Both the position numbers and the translations under genes were made by a program. A DNA stretch of 36,054 nucleotides from an uncultured Verrucomicrobiales bacterium (GTDB lineage: Bacteria > Verrucomicrobiota > Verrucomicrobiia > Verrucomicrobiales > Akkermansiaceae), in NCBI GenBank assembly GCA_937128235.1, contig CAKZMG010000344.1, positions 1 to 36,054 on the forward strand. Direction: 5' to 3'. The stretch's first letter is position 1. Each line of letters opens with the position of its first letter. The notes beneath the pieces were generated by a model. That model worked only from the letters and a program-made list of their open reading frames with translations. It searched no databases and was not told the DNA's origin. This document shows, piece after piece, positions 16,408 through 25,344 of the stretch.

Positions 16408-16842
16408 CTAACAACACTGCGGACAAGTGCCAAAAAACTCCAGCTCATGATACAAATTCTCATACCCCGTGGAGTCCGCGATTTCACGCTCCAGCTTATG
16501 CACTGGGCAGGGGGCTTTGATCGGTTCTATATCCCCACATTTCGTGCAAATCAGAAAATCTTGATGCCTACCAGGGACCAACAACGTAAAATAAGCAGCT
16601 CTCTCATGCAGCCCTAATCTACGAATAATCCCCTTATCCATCAGTCGCTGAAGCAAACGAAACACCGTAGCTCTATCACAAAGTTCCGCCAGGCTAGGAT
16701 GCTCAGTCAACTCCGCCAGAGTCATCGGTGAGTTTCTCTCTAAAAGTGTTTCCACCAGCACTTCCAGTGCCTTAGTCCTTCTGAGTCCACTTTCCTTACA
16801 CTGACTAAGGATGTTCTCACTATTTGTATCATCTCGCTGCAT
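16408..16842 (-). CDS. Fur-family metal-dependent transcriptional regulator
   Basis: A 144-residue regulator with a winged-helix N-terminal domain (about 15-85: LRRTKALEVLVETLLERNSPMTLAEL, CDRATVFRLLQRLMDKGIIRRL) and a C-terminal dimerisation domain with the structural zinc site CTKCGD plus CPQC at the very end. The HHH-type metal site of Fur is reduced to GRHQDF, so metal identity (Fe, Zn or other) is open. It ends exactly where xerC starts, so recombinase and regulator are one transcript. It diverges from the giant secreted protein across a 232-base gap. Confidence 0.88.
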   Translation of the reverse strand: MQRDDTNSENILSQCKESGLRRTKALEVLVETLLERNSPMTLAELTEHPSLAELCDRATVFRLLQRLMDKGIIRRLGLHERAAYFTLLVPGRHQDFLICTKCGDIEPIKAPCPVHKLEREIADSTGYENLYHELEFFGTCPQCC

Positions 16843-17074
16843 CTATGAGTATCATTCACCTTTTAGTCCCTCAGATCAAGCTAGGATTACATTTGCTGAA
16901 AACATCATTGTCGTGAATAATTGCGATCTCACATTCGTGTTCTTGCCATTATAACCCGGTTCTTGGGTGATCATACCCAGTTTAGTAAAAGTTTAAATCC
17001 TAAAACAGGTGTGAAAACAATACCACTAAATGATGCTGAGCATTGTAGGTGTTTCTATTGTAAGTTGATTTTTC
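16843..17074. promoter_or_regulatory. 232-base divergent intergenic region between fur and the giant secreted protein
   Basis: AT-rich sequence holding the promoters of both divergent genes. The only structure noticed is a short interrupted palindrome, TGGGT-gatcat-ACCCA (16964-16979), which could be an operator. No recognisable Fur or Zur box was found by eye, and no coding potential was seen. Confidence 0.4.
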
Positions 17075-20000
17075 ATGACTCCCTTTTTAATCAAATCAAC
17101 CAATAAATTGTTGGTGCTACTCGTGTTTCTATGGTGCTCCAGCGAGCAATTGTGGGCAACGGCTGTTATCTCAGAGTTCGCTGCATCTAATAATGGTAGC
17201 ATCTTAGATGAGGATGGAGACTCCTCGGACTGGATAGAGATACGTAACTCAGGTAACACTGCTTTAAATCTCCAGAACTGGAAACTCACCGATGATGATG
17301 GAGATTTAGCGAAGTGGGTGTTCCCTAGTGTGACACTTCAGCCAGGTCAGCTGATTGTTGTCTTTGCTTCTGCAAAAGACCGCCGTGTAGCAGGATCGGA
17401 GTTACATACTAATTTCTCCCTCTCTAAGTCTGGTGAATATCTTGCATTAATTTCTCCTACAAATGTTACTACAACAGAATTTGCACCGAGCTATCCTCCT
17501 CAGAAAGCAGGAGTGACGTATGGCACATCCACTCCTTCTAGCACAGTGGTGCTGGTGGGTGAGAACGACGTGTGTAAGGCGCGAGTGCCAGATGCTGCCT
17601 ACAATAATCTGGTAGGAACCACGTGGAGAAATAATGCGGCGGGCTTTGATGAATCATCATGGCTCGCAGGGACGCAGGGGGTAGGATACGAGAGAGGCAA
17701 TGGATTCCAAGGTGACATCAATCTGGATGTAGAAGCTTCTATGTACTCTCAAAATCCATCAGTCTATATCCGAATCCCAGTAAACGTAACAGTGAATCCT
17801 GCGGACATTTTAGCACTCACTTTGCGCATGAAGTATGATGATGGCTTTGCCGCTTTTATCAATGGAGCAGTTCCTGCAAATGCTAGCTCATACGCACCCG
17901 CACCACTCGCTTGGAACTCCCGTACATCTGGAGGAAATAATCCTGAGGCATCAGCGACTGTCTTTGAGGATTTTGATGTCACAGATGTGAAATCTAGCTT
18001 GGTCAGTGGGACGAATAATGTTCTAGCCATTCATGGACTCAATGCTAACTCTACAAGCTCAGACGCACTGTATCGCTGTGAACTAGTAGCTACAGTAGCA
18101 GATAACTCAGCTAGCACTACAGGGTATTTTGCCACACCTACACCAGGAACTCTTAATGGAGCGAATGCCTTTGAAGGGCTTCTGAGCGATACGGGGTTTA
18201 ATCGTGGTAGAGGTATTTATAATCTATCATTTCTTGAAACGATCACCTGCCCAGATCCAGGAGCCACCATCATTTATACCACAGATGGATCAGAGCCTTC
18301 ACTTACTAATGGAACACAGATCCTTCCTGCAGATGCCAACACTCCACCAAGCGGGACAGTGCAAATCACTACAACAACGGTGCTACGAGCTATCGCGGTA
18401 AAGGCAAATTATCAGTCAACAAACATCGATACCGTTACTTACTTATATCCTCAGCACGTGTTGACTCAAAATGGCATACTCAACCCAGATGGGATCACTT
18501 TACCGCTCTACACCTCTGGTGAATCAGTTTGGGATTATGATATGGATCCGGATATAGTGAATGATCCACGTTACTCAAACCTAGCTACAGATCTACTGAC
18601 CTTACCTACTATGTCCGTTGTCTTGCCTATAGATGAAATGTGGGGGACCAACGGGATTTATAGAAACCCTCGATCAGAGGGATCAGCTTGGGAGCGAGGA
18701 TGTTCCGTAGAAGTGATTAATCCAGATGGCTCACAGGGGTATCAGGTCGATGGTGGGCTCCGTCTTCAAGGCTCAGGTAGTAGAACGAGAGCTTTGGGGA
18801 AGAAATCGATGCGCCTTGCATTCAGAAAAGCATATGGATCATCACGATTTAAGTATCCGCTATGGGGTCCCACTGGTCCTGGAGAGGTCTCAAATATTGT
18901 TTTACGTGGTAGCTACTTTGATTCCTGGACCTTTCAGTCTGATGGCAGTGGAGATGGGATAACGCGCTCTAACGCATTACAATTACGCACTCACTATGCG
19001 ACCATAGCACATGCCCGCACTGGAAATCTCACCGTTGCTTCTAACTGGGTGCACCTCTACATCAATGGAAAATACTGGGGACCTTACAATACCCATGAGC
19101 GACCTGATGGGGAATTTGCGGAGCTGCATAAAGGAGGTAGTGAAGATGACTACACAGTGATTAAAACTGCTGGGGAACTTCTCCAAGGCAGTAAAACGCG
19201 ATGGGATGCGCTCATGGCAGAGTGTGGTAACTATACGGGTGCTTATAATGCGACTAAACATAATAGTATTATTAGCCAGATTGACCAAGATCAGTTTATT
19301 GATTATATGTTTGCCAATTTCTGGGGCAGCAATGCCGACTGGCCACACAACAACTGGTATGTGCACCGTAATGATACCACGAATGGGCCGTTTCTTTTTT
19401 ATATTTGGGATCCAGAAAACTATCTATTTAATAGCGCAGATCGCACTGGTGTAAGTAGTTCTAACTCACCAGGAATCATCTATGACAGACTGCGTAAGAG
19501 TGCTGAGTTTAAACTTCGCTTTGGCGATCACGTCCACAAGCATATGTTCAATGATGGCGTTTACACCACCGCAAGTATGCAACAACTCTTACAGGAAACA
19601 GCAGACATGTTAGAACCTGCCATGAACTGTGAAGCGGCTCGTTGGGGTGACGAAATAGCATCCTCACCACACAACACGATCGATGATTGGCTACCAGAGG
19701 TGGCTTATCGAAAGGATACTTGGATTCCTGCTCGCTCGGTCACTTATCTAAGTGAGCTGAGATCCAGAGGGCTCTACCCAAACACAGATGCACCGGTCTA
19801 TTCGCAGCATGGAGGTGTGATTAATCCCGGAGACCAGATCTCCATGACTAATCCCAACGGATCAGGTACTATCTATTTCACGACAGATGGAAGTGACCCA
19901 CGCCTTTCAGGTGGAGCAATATCTGGATCGGCTCAGAGTTATGGTGGCGCAGCTGTGGTTCTAAACTCATCCACGGTATTAAAGTCTCGTGTTAGAATTT

Positions 20001-20917
20001 CTAACAATGAGTGGTCAGCACTGAATGAGGCGAGCTTCTCAGTAGGTTATATCCCTAACACAAATAACATTGTGATCAGTGAGTTTAACTACAATCCAAC
20101 CGCAGTCACCGCCGCCGAGCAAGCAGCAGGATTTATTGATAATGATGATTTCGAGTTTATTGAACTACTGAATACTGGAACTTCTACATTAGATCTCAGC
20201 AGTCTGGTGTTCGATGATTCAGTGCAAGGAATTGGATTTGATTTCTCTACTCTAGCCGATCCCTTATTGCCCGCTGGCGAGCGTATTGTTCTCGCGAGAA
20301 ATAGCCTAGCCTTCGCAGCGCGGTATGGAAATTCTGTTAATGTGGCAGGGAATTTTTCTGGAAAGCTTAGTAATAGTGGAGAGACCATCACCCTGACTCA
20401 AGCTGGTTCTATCCTGCTCAACTTTGCCTATGATGATGACTATCCATGGCCAGAGAGTGCTGATGGTGATGGTTCCACACTTGTATTAGTGAACCCTACG
20501 TCAAATCCTGATCACTCTCTAGCTGAGAACTGGCGAGCTTCATGTCATGTAAATGGAGCGCCAGGTGAGGGAGAGATTGTACCAGATTTGCCAGTTGATC
20601 CATCCGCTGATGCGAATAACAATGGCATCGCAGACCTCGTGGACTACATCCTAGAAGGAGATCCAAAAACAAGTGTGTTAGCAGTAGGTGTTGATGATTT
20701 CTTAACCATTACCTTCACTATCAATCCAAAAGCTGAGATGGCAACAACAGCAGTGGAGTATTCTGAAGACCTCGTAGGCTGGACCTCTGCCCCAGATAAG
20801 GTAGCATTTGTCTCTGAGACCTACAATGCGGATGGAACCGTTACCTACCAATGGCGATCACTGACACCAATGACAATCACGAAGCAATTTCTCCGAGTAA
20901 AAGTCACCGAAAAATAA
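17075..20917 (+). CDS. Giant secreted lamin-tail / CotH / chitobiase-type multidomain protein
   Basis: A 1280-residue exported protein. The N-terminal signal is LLVLLVFLWCSSEQLWA. Domains in order: lamin-tail domain (about 30-120, AVISEFAASNNGSILDEDGDSSDWIEIRN), a beta-rich region (about 180-335), a chitobiase C-terminal-type beta sandwich (about 385-455, GATIIYTTDGSEP), a CotH-like atypical kinase module (about 505-830: VDGGLRLQGSGSR, NGKYWGPYNTHERPDGEF, YIWDPENYLF), a second chitobiase-type unit (near 930, GTIYFTTDGSDP), a second lamin-tail domain (about 997-1110) and a C-terminal sandwich ending FLRVKVTEK. No PEP-CTERM or LPXTG anchor is visible. Proteins of this type are abundant in Verrucomicrobiota; a cell-surface or secreted role is likely, the substrate is unknown. 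Confidence 0.88.
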   Translation: MTPFLIKSTNKLLVLLVFLWCSSEQLWATAVISEFAASNNGSILDEDGDSSDWIEIRNSGNTALNLQNWKLTDDDGDLAKWVFPSVTLQPGQLIVVFASAKDRRVAGSELHTNFSLSKSGEYLALISPTNVTTTEFAPSYPPQKAGVTYGTSTPSSTVVLVGENDVCKARVPDAAYNNLVGTTWRNNAAGFDESSWLAGTQGVGYERGNGFQGDINLDVEASMYSQNPSVYIRIPVNVTVNPADILALTLRMKYDDGFAAFINGAVPANASSYAPAPLAWNSRTSGGNNPEASATVFEDFDVTDVKSSLVSGTNNVLAIHGLNANSTSSDALYRCELVATVADNSASTTGYFATPTPGTLNGANAFEGLLSDTGFNRGRGIYNLSFLETITCPDPGATIIYTTDGSEPSLTNGTQILPADANTPPSGTVQITTTTVLRAIAVKANYQSTNIDTVTYLYPQHVLTQNGILNPDGITLPLYTSGESVWDYDMDPDIVNDPRYSNLATDLLTLPTMSVVLPIDEMWGTNGIYRNPRSEGSAWERGCSVEVINPDGSQGYQVDGGLRLQGSGSRTRALGKKSMRLAFRKAYGSSRFKYPLWGPTGPGEVSNIVLRGSYFDSWTFQSDGSGDGITRSNALQLRTHYATIAHARTGNLTVASNWVHLYINGKYWGPYNTHERPDGEFAELHKGGSEDDYTVIKTAGELLQGSKTRWDALMAECGNYTGAYNATKHNSIISQIDQDQFIDYMFANFWGSNADWPHNNWYVHRNDTTNGPFLFYIWDPENYLFNSADRTGVSSSNSPGIIYDRLRKSAEFKLRFGDHVHKHMFNDGVYTTASMQQLLQETADMLEPAMNCEAARWGDEIASSPHNTIDDWLPEVAYRKDTWIPARSVTYLSELRSRGLYPNTDAPVYSQHGGVINPGDQISMTNPNGSGTIYFTTDGSDPRLSGGAISGSAQSYGGAAVVLNSSTVLKSRVRISNNEWSALNEASFSVGYIPNTNNIVISEFNYNPTAVTAAEQAAGFIDNDDFEFIELLNTGTSTLDLSSLVFDDSVQGIGFDFSTLADPLLPAGERIVLARNSLAFAARYGNSVNVAGNFSGKLSNSGETITLTQAGSILLNFAYDDDYPWPESADGDGSTLVLVNPTSNPDHSLAENWRASCHVNGAPGEGEIVPDLPVDPSADANNNGIADLVDYILEGDPKTSVLAVGVDDFLTITFTINPKAEMATTAVEYSEDLVGWTSAPDKVAFVSETYNADGTVTYQWRSLTPMTITKQFLRVKVTEK

Positions 20918-20924
20918 ATCAATA

Positions 20925-21632
20925 CTAAATCTGGAAGTCCGTAGCACCTGAGTCTAGGTGAAGGCCGCACTCGTATTTGCTACCTCCGTAGCGGGAGTCT
21001 TCTGCGGATTCGCCCTCTGCTACTGGCTGTGTGCTGTGCCAGTCGCCCATGGTCTTGTAGCCTTTAGCTTCCAGTGGGTGTTTAGGGAGGTTGTTGTCCC
21101 GGTAATATTGTTGTACCTGTGGGTCAGTCCAGTCTAGGATAGGATAAACCTTGAGCGTCTTCTTCTGTTGCTCTAGAAATGGTCGCTCAACCCGGGTGCT
21201 AGATTGTGAACGGCGGAGACCACTGAGCCAGACGTCCGTATTGAGTTCTCTCAGAGCGCGGTTCATTGGCTCTACTTTATTGATGATGCCGTATTGCGCG
21301 TTGCCTTCTTCGCCCTGCTCCCAGAGCTTGCCGTGAATCGCTTCTTGGCGGGCTGCAGTTTGTAGTGGTTGGTATTCCTTGAGATTGAGATTGAGCTTTT
21401 CTTTCAGTAGCTCCACGTACTCGTAGGTCTCAGGGAAAAGGTATCCAGTATCTATCCAAACCACAGGAATCTCAGGTGCATACTTAGAGACGAGGTCTAA
21501 CATCACGGCTGCCTGAAGTCCAAAGCTAGATGAGAGCACGAGCCTTGAGCCGTATTCTTCATAGAGCCATTGAATGCGCTGCGGTGCTTTCATTTTCTCG
21601 AAAGCTGTAAGCATGTCGGGTGTTGTAGTCAT
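20925..21632 (-). CDS. cysH: Phosphoadenylyl-sulfate (PAPS) reductase
   Basis: A 235-residue enzyme reducing PAPS to sulfite with thioredoxin. The PP-loop-like SSSFGLQAAVMLDL, VVWIDTGYLFPETY, LSGLRRSQSSTR, and the C-terminal catalytic ECGLH are present. The paired cysteines that bind the [4Fe-4S] cluster in APS reductases are absent (YKTMGDWHST where those have a CC pair), so PAPS is the expected substrate, matching the cysC kinase in the same operon. It is the last gene of the operon. It converges on the giant secreted protein with 7 bases between stops and no terminator between them. Confidence 0.95.
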   Translation of the reverse strand: MTTTPDMLTAFEKMKAPQRIQWLYEEYGSRLVLSSSFGLQAAVMLDLVSKYAPEIPVVWIDTGYLFPETYEYVELLKEKLNLNLKEYQPLQTAARQEAIHGKLWEQGEEGNAQYGIINKVEPMNRALRELNTDVWLSGLRRSQSSTRVERPFLEQQKKTLKVYPILDWTDPQVQQYYRDNNLPKHPLEAKGYKTMGDWHSTQPVAEGESAEDSRYGGSKYECGLHLDSGATDFQI

Positions 21633-21639
21633 TTGATTT

Positions 21640-21697
21640 GTGGCATGACCGTCTCGGTCATGTTAATTAGAGGCTACGACCGGGGCGGTCGTGCCAC
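21640..21697. repeat. Two-hairpin palindromic element between cysI and cysH
   Basis: Two perfect mini-hairpins stand side by side: CATGACCG-tct-CGGTCATG (21644-21662) and ACGACCG-ggg-CGGTCGT (21676-21692). The outer sequences GTGGCA (21640-21645) and TGCCAC (21692-21697) pair with each other, so the whole 58-base element can also fold as one large stem. The two hairpins share the core GACCG/CGGTC but differ outside it in compensating base pairs. This is typical of REP/BIME-like elements. It could attenuate cysH or stabilise the upstream mRNA (inference). Confidence 0.75.
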
Positions 21698-21704
21698 TTA
21701 GTGC

Positions 21705-23411
21705 TTATTGCTGGTGGAAATTATTTCCTGCTGTTGTTGCTTTCACATAGCCGGCTCTGATGACAAAATCGCCGAAGCGTTCGCCATCATTTCTTTCTTT
21801 TGCGTAGCGTTCGATGATTGGAGTGAGGAGTGGCTTGATTTCTTCCCCAGGAATGGATTCTTTATAAATTTTGTTCAGTCTCTGCCCAAAGAATCCTCCT
21901 CCAAGATAGACATTATATTTACCCGGATTTCTCCCTACGAAGCCAATCTCTGCGATGAATGGACGCCCGCATCCATTTGGGCAACCCGTCATGCGGATGG
22001 TGATGGCATCGTGGCGGAGTCCGCAGTTTTCGATGGTATCTTCGAGATCTGTGATGAGGTCTGGCAGGTATCTTTCCGCCTCAGCCAGCGCAAGCCCGCA
22101 AGTAGGAAGTGATACACAGGCGATGGAATTTAATCTGAGCGCAGAAGAATCTAACGCCTTGGTGAGACCATATTTTTCTAACAGAGGTTCGATTAATTTT
22201 TGCTCAGCAGGGGTAAGGTTTGCGATGACTAGGTTCTGATTTGCGGTGAGGCGGTAGTCTGCACCATCGGTATTTTCTAGCACCTTAGCGATCTCTCTGA
22301 GACCAGTCTTCATCGGGTAATCCGCTGTGTCTAGCACGCGTCCACCAGGGATGAAGAGGTTGAGGTTAGAGTTTCCATTTGCGTTTTCAGACCAGCCGAA
22401 GCGATCTCCGTTAGTGGTGAACTCAAATTCTTTTGCCGGCTGAAGTTTGTAGCCGAGGTATTCCTCTAGCTTGGCGGTGAAGCCATCTGCACCCATTTTC
22501 TCAACGGTGTATTTGAGGCGTGATTGCTTACGGTCTTCACGGTTTCCGAAGTCGCGCTGGACGATGACTACTTTCTCAGCCACATCTACAGCCTGCTCTG
22601 GTGTGCAGAATCCGATGACATCTGCGAGGCGCGGGAACGTATCCTCAGCTCCGTGAGTCATGCCCATTCCGCCACCGACTGATACATTGTAACCGATGAT
22701 TTTTTCATCTTCTACAATGGCGATGAATGAGAGACAGTGCGCGTAGATGTCCACATCGTTTGATGGAGGCACTGCGATGGCTATTTTAAATTTACGCGGA
22801 AGATAAGTTTTACCATAGATTTTCTCTTCCTCAGGCTCCGAGCTAGCTACCTTTTCTCCTTCGAGGAAAAGGTCATGGTAGGCACCGGTTTGTGGTAATA
22901 GATGGGCGCTGATTTTATCTGCAAGATCCAGAGTTTCCGCATGGACCTCAGAGAGGTGCGGGTTAGGATTACACATGATGTTGCGGTTCACATCACCACA
23001 GGCAGCGATGCAGTCCATCGCTACTTTATTCATCTCACGTAGAGTCGGGATGAGGTTAAATTTAATCACACCGTGAAGCTGGAATGCTTGGCGCGTGGTC
23101 AGCTTGAGCGTTCCGTTTGCGTAGTTGGTTGAGAGGTAATCCATTTTTAGCCACTGCTCGGGAGTGATCACTCCTCCTGGCATACGTACGCGAATGAGGA
23201 AGCTGTAGGCTTTGTCCAGCTTGTGCTTGCGGCGATCCGCGCGTACATCACGGTCATCCTGTAGATACATTCCGTGGAATTTACTGAGCTGCTGATTGTC
23301 CGCAGAGATAGCACCTGTGGAGGTATCCGCGAGTTCTTCTGCTAGCGTGCCTCGGAGGAAATTACTATTCTCTTTTAGCGCTTCGTTTGGGTGGAGTTGT
23401 TTATCGGGCAT
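21705..23411 (-). CDS. cysI: Assimilatory sulfite reductase hemoprotein (beta) subunit
   Basis: A 568-residue siroheme/[4Fe-4S] enzyme reducing sulfite to sulfide. The cluster cysteines are in the family arrangement C-x5-C (CVSLPTC, near 433-439) and C-x3-C (CPNGC, near 474-478). The siroheme contacts RVRMPGGVITPEQW, TTRQAFQLHG, and NRNIMCNPNPH are visible. Length matches E. coli CysI. It lies after cysJ, as in many operons, but with a 184-base gap containing an inverted repeat. The high similarity of its motifs to NADPH-dependent CysI, together with cysJ in cis, argues against a ferredoxin-dependent Sir. Confidence 0.96.
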   Translation of the reverse strand: MPDKQLHPNEALKENSNFLRGTLAEELADTSTGAISADNQQLSKFHGMYLQDDRDVRADRRKHKLDKAYSFLIRVRMPGGVITPEQWLKMDYLSTNYANGTLKLTTRQAFQLHGVIKFNLIPTLREMNKVAMDCIAACGDVNRNIMCNPNPHLSEVHAETLDLADKISAHLLPQTGAYHDLFLEGEKVASSEPEEEKIYGKTYLPRKFKIAIAVPPSNDVDIYAHCLSFIAIVEDEKIIGYNVSVGGGMGMTHGAEDTFPRLADVIGFCTPEQAVDVAEKVVIVQRDFGNREDRKQSRLKYTVEKMGADGFTAKLEEYLGYKLQPAKEFEFTTNGDRFGWSENANGNSNLNLFIPGGRVLDTADYPMKTGLREIAKVLENTDGADYRLTANQNLVIANLTPAEQKLIEPLLEKYGLTKALDSSALRLNSIACVSLPTCGLALAEAERYLPDLITDLEDTIENCGLRHDAITIRMTGCPNGCGRPFIAEIGFVGRNPGKYNVYLGGGFFGQRLNKIYKESIPGEEIKPLLTPIIERYAKERNDGERFGDFVIRAGYVKATTAGNNFHQQ

Positions 23412-23470
23412 GGTGGCTTGTATGGTGAAAATAAAGTTAGAATTTTGTTAAACTGGTGAAGTGTGGTGCA

Positions 23471-23584
23471 GTCATTGGTCAATGGGCAATTGTCAATAGG
23501 TTGCAAAGCATTCTTAGATGATTAATGGTAATTAGTTCGGTTTCATCTTACTGGACAGTTGACTATTGTCTATTGACCGTTGAC
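23471..23584. repeat. Long imperfect inverted repeat between cysJ and cysI
   Basis: GTCATTGGTCAATGGGCAATTGTCAATAGG-type arm (23471-23499) faces its near-complement CAGTTGACTATTGTCTATTGACC... (23556-23584), matching at about 22 of 29 positions, around a loop of about 56 bases. Each arm is built from the unit (G)TCAATnGnCAAT. It fills most of the 184-base gap between cysJ and cysI. It could be a degenerate miniature element. A small GAGCC-gaa-GGCTC hairpin (23585-23597) overlaps the cysJ stop. Confidence 0.65.
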
Positions 23585-23595
23585 GAGCCGAAGGC

Positions 23596-25344
23596 TCAAT
23601 AAACGTCTCGTTGATATCGTTTGTCTTTCTTGAGAGCTGTTAGATATTCGGTGGCTTCTTCTGGGGTCTTGTTGCCTTGCTTAGAAATGATGTCTAGGAG
23701 GGTTTCGTGGACATCCTTAGCCATGCGGGAGGCGTCTCCACAGACGTAGAAGTGTGCTCCTTTTTCGAGCCATGCCCAGAGTTCAGCGGCAGACTCTTCC
23801 ATTTTGTGCTGAACGTAGATTTTCTCTGGCTGGTCACGAGAGAATGCTACATCGAGCTTGGTGAGTGCGCCTGACTTGAGGTGGTCTTGTATCTCTAGCT
23901 GGTAGAGGAAATCTTCGTTGTATTTCTGATCTCCAAAGAACAACCAGCTCTCGCCCTTTGCTTCTGTTTCCGCGCGCTCTTCGATGAAGGCACGGAATGG
24001 GGCGATGCCCGTTCCTGGTCCCACCATGATGATAGGGGTGTCGCCATTTTCTGGGAGACGGAAATTTTTGTTCTTGTGAAGATAGACATTCACCTTGGTT
24101 CCTGGCTTAGCGTCATCTGCTAGATAAGTGGATGCCACACCTTTGCGCTCCTTGTCGTAGGTTTGGTAGCGCACTGCTGCTATCGTAAGATGAACTTCGT
24201 CTGGATGAGCCTTAGGACTAGATGCGATGGAGTAAAGTCTCGGCGGAAGCGCGCGGAAACAATCCACGAGCTGCTGAGCTGACATCGTTTCTGGGAGATC
24301 CACAAATTCTAACAGATCAATAATTTCTCTGCCATACGTCCAGTCCTTGAAGAGCATTTCTGCCTTTCCTGCAATGAGGTCAGCTAGCTTTTCAGATCCT
24401 GATAGAGCCTGAATGTTAGTCGCTACTTTCTTAGAAACGCCGGTGATGTCGAGGTGGTTTTTAAGAGCATCACCGAGTGTGGTTTTGCCTACGTTTTTAA
24501 GCTCTACTTCCTCACTCGCGGTGATGTTAACAGCCGCTAAAATGTTAGCAACGGTGTCATCAGCGTTCTGAGGAATCACGCAGAGGACATCGCCCGGCTG
24601 GTAATCGAAGCCTGAGCCTTCGAGTGAAAATTCTACATGGAATGTCTCCTTCGCAGAACACGCTCCGCTGAGAACAACATTCGCTAGAACTTCCGCTGGG
24701 AACGGGTTTTTCTTATCAAAAGCGATGGCTGGAGCTGGGCTGGAGCTTAGTGAGACAGCTTCTGGTGCGGATGATGCGCCTAACTTACTCCAGAGTGATG
24801 CTTCCCATTTCTCAAATGGCTCATCGAAATCCACATCGCAATCAGTGCGGTCAACAATACGTTTCGCACCGAGCTTCTCTAGCTGTTGGTCCATGTCGAT
24901 TCCTGTCTGGCAGAATTTCTCATAAGAAGAATCTCCAAGTGCACAGACTGAGAAATCAACTCCGCTGAGATCTACGCCCGCGGTCATGAGTTCATTGTAG
25001 AAAGTTTCTGCCGCCTCTGGTGGCTCGCCATCGCCCCATGTGCTGATGATCACGAAGAGCGTCTCTGACTTAGCGAGATCCTTCGCAGAAATGTCTGCCA
25101 TGTTCGTGAGCTTGCCTTTGTGTCCGTTTTTCTTAGCCGCCTTGACCACTTTCTCCGCAAGCATCTCGCAGTTTCCTGACTCGGTGCCGTAAAGAACGGT
25201 GATGTTTTTAGCCGCTGGCGCAGAGCCTCCGCCTCCACCTAAAGCCGCAGTATATCCACTTACCCAGATCGCCTGAGTAGGGCTGAGTGTGGAGGCTAGA
25301 GATTCTAGGAGTGATTGTTGATTTTGGTCTAAGGGTGAAGACAT
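23596..25344 (-). CDS. cysJ: Sulfite reductase [NADPH] flavoprotein (alpha) subunit
   Basis: A 582-residue diflavin reductase that passes electrons from NADPH through FAD and FMN to CysI. Order: N-terminal helix, FMN flavodoxin domain (from about 46, VLYGTESGNCEMLAEKV; WGDGEPPEAAETFY), FAD-binding FNR domain with PRLYSIASSP (near 373), NADPH domain with MVGPGTGIAPFRAF (near 444), ending in ...KRYQRDVY. Its first 16 bases overlap the end of cobA, and an AT-rich repeat lies just before its ATG, with no recognisable ribosome-binding site. Confidence 0.95.
   Translation of the reverse strand: MSSPLDQNQQSLLESLASTLSPTQAIWVSGYTAALGGGGGSAPAAKNITVLYGTESGNCEMLAEKVVKAAKKNGHKGKLTNMADISAKDLAKSETLFVIISTWGDGEPPEAAETFYNELMTAGVDLSGVDFSVCALGDSSYEKFCQTGIDMDQQLEKLGAKRIVDRTDCDVDFDEPFEKWEASLWSKLGASSAPEAVSLSSSPAPAIAFDKKNPFPAEVLANVVLSGACSAKETFHVEFSLEGSGFDYQPGDVLCVIPQNADDTVANILAAVNITASEEVELKNVGKTTLGDALKNHLDITGVSKKVATNIQALSGSEKLADLIAGKAEMLFKDWTYGREIIDLLEFVDLPETMSAQQLVDCFRALPPRLYSIASSPKAHPDEVHLTIAAVRYQTYDKERKGVASTYLADDAKPGTKVNVYLHKNKNFRLPENGDTPIIMVGPGTGIAPFRAFIEERAETEAKGESWLFFGDQKYNEDFLYQLEIQDHLKSGALTKLDVAFSRDQPEKIYVQHKMEESAAELWAWLEKGAHFYVCGDASRMAKDVHETLLDIISKQGNKTPEEATEYLTALKKDKRYQRDVY

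Noticed and set aside
20918-20924. Terminator between the giant protein and cysH
   Set aside because: Only seven bases separate the stops and no stem-loop is present.
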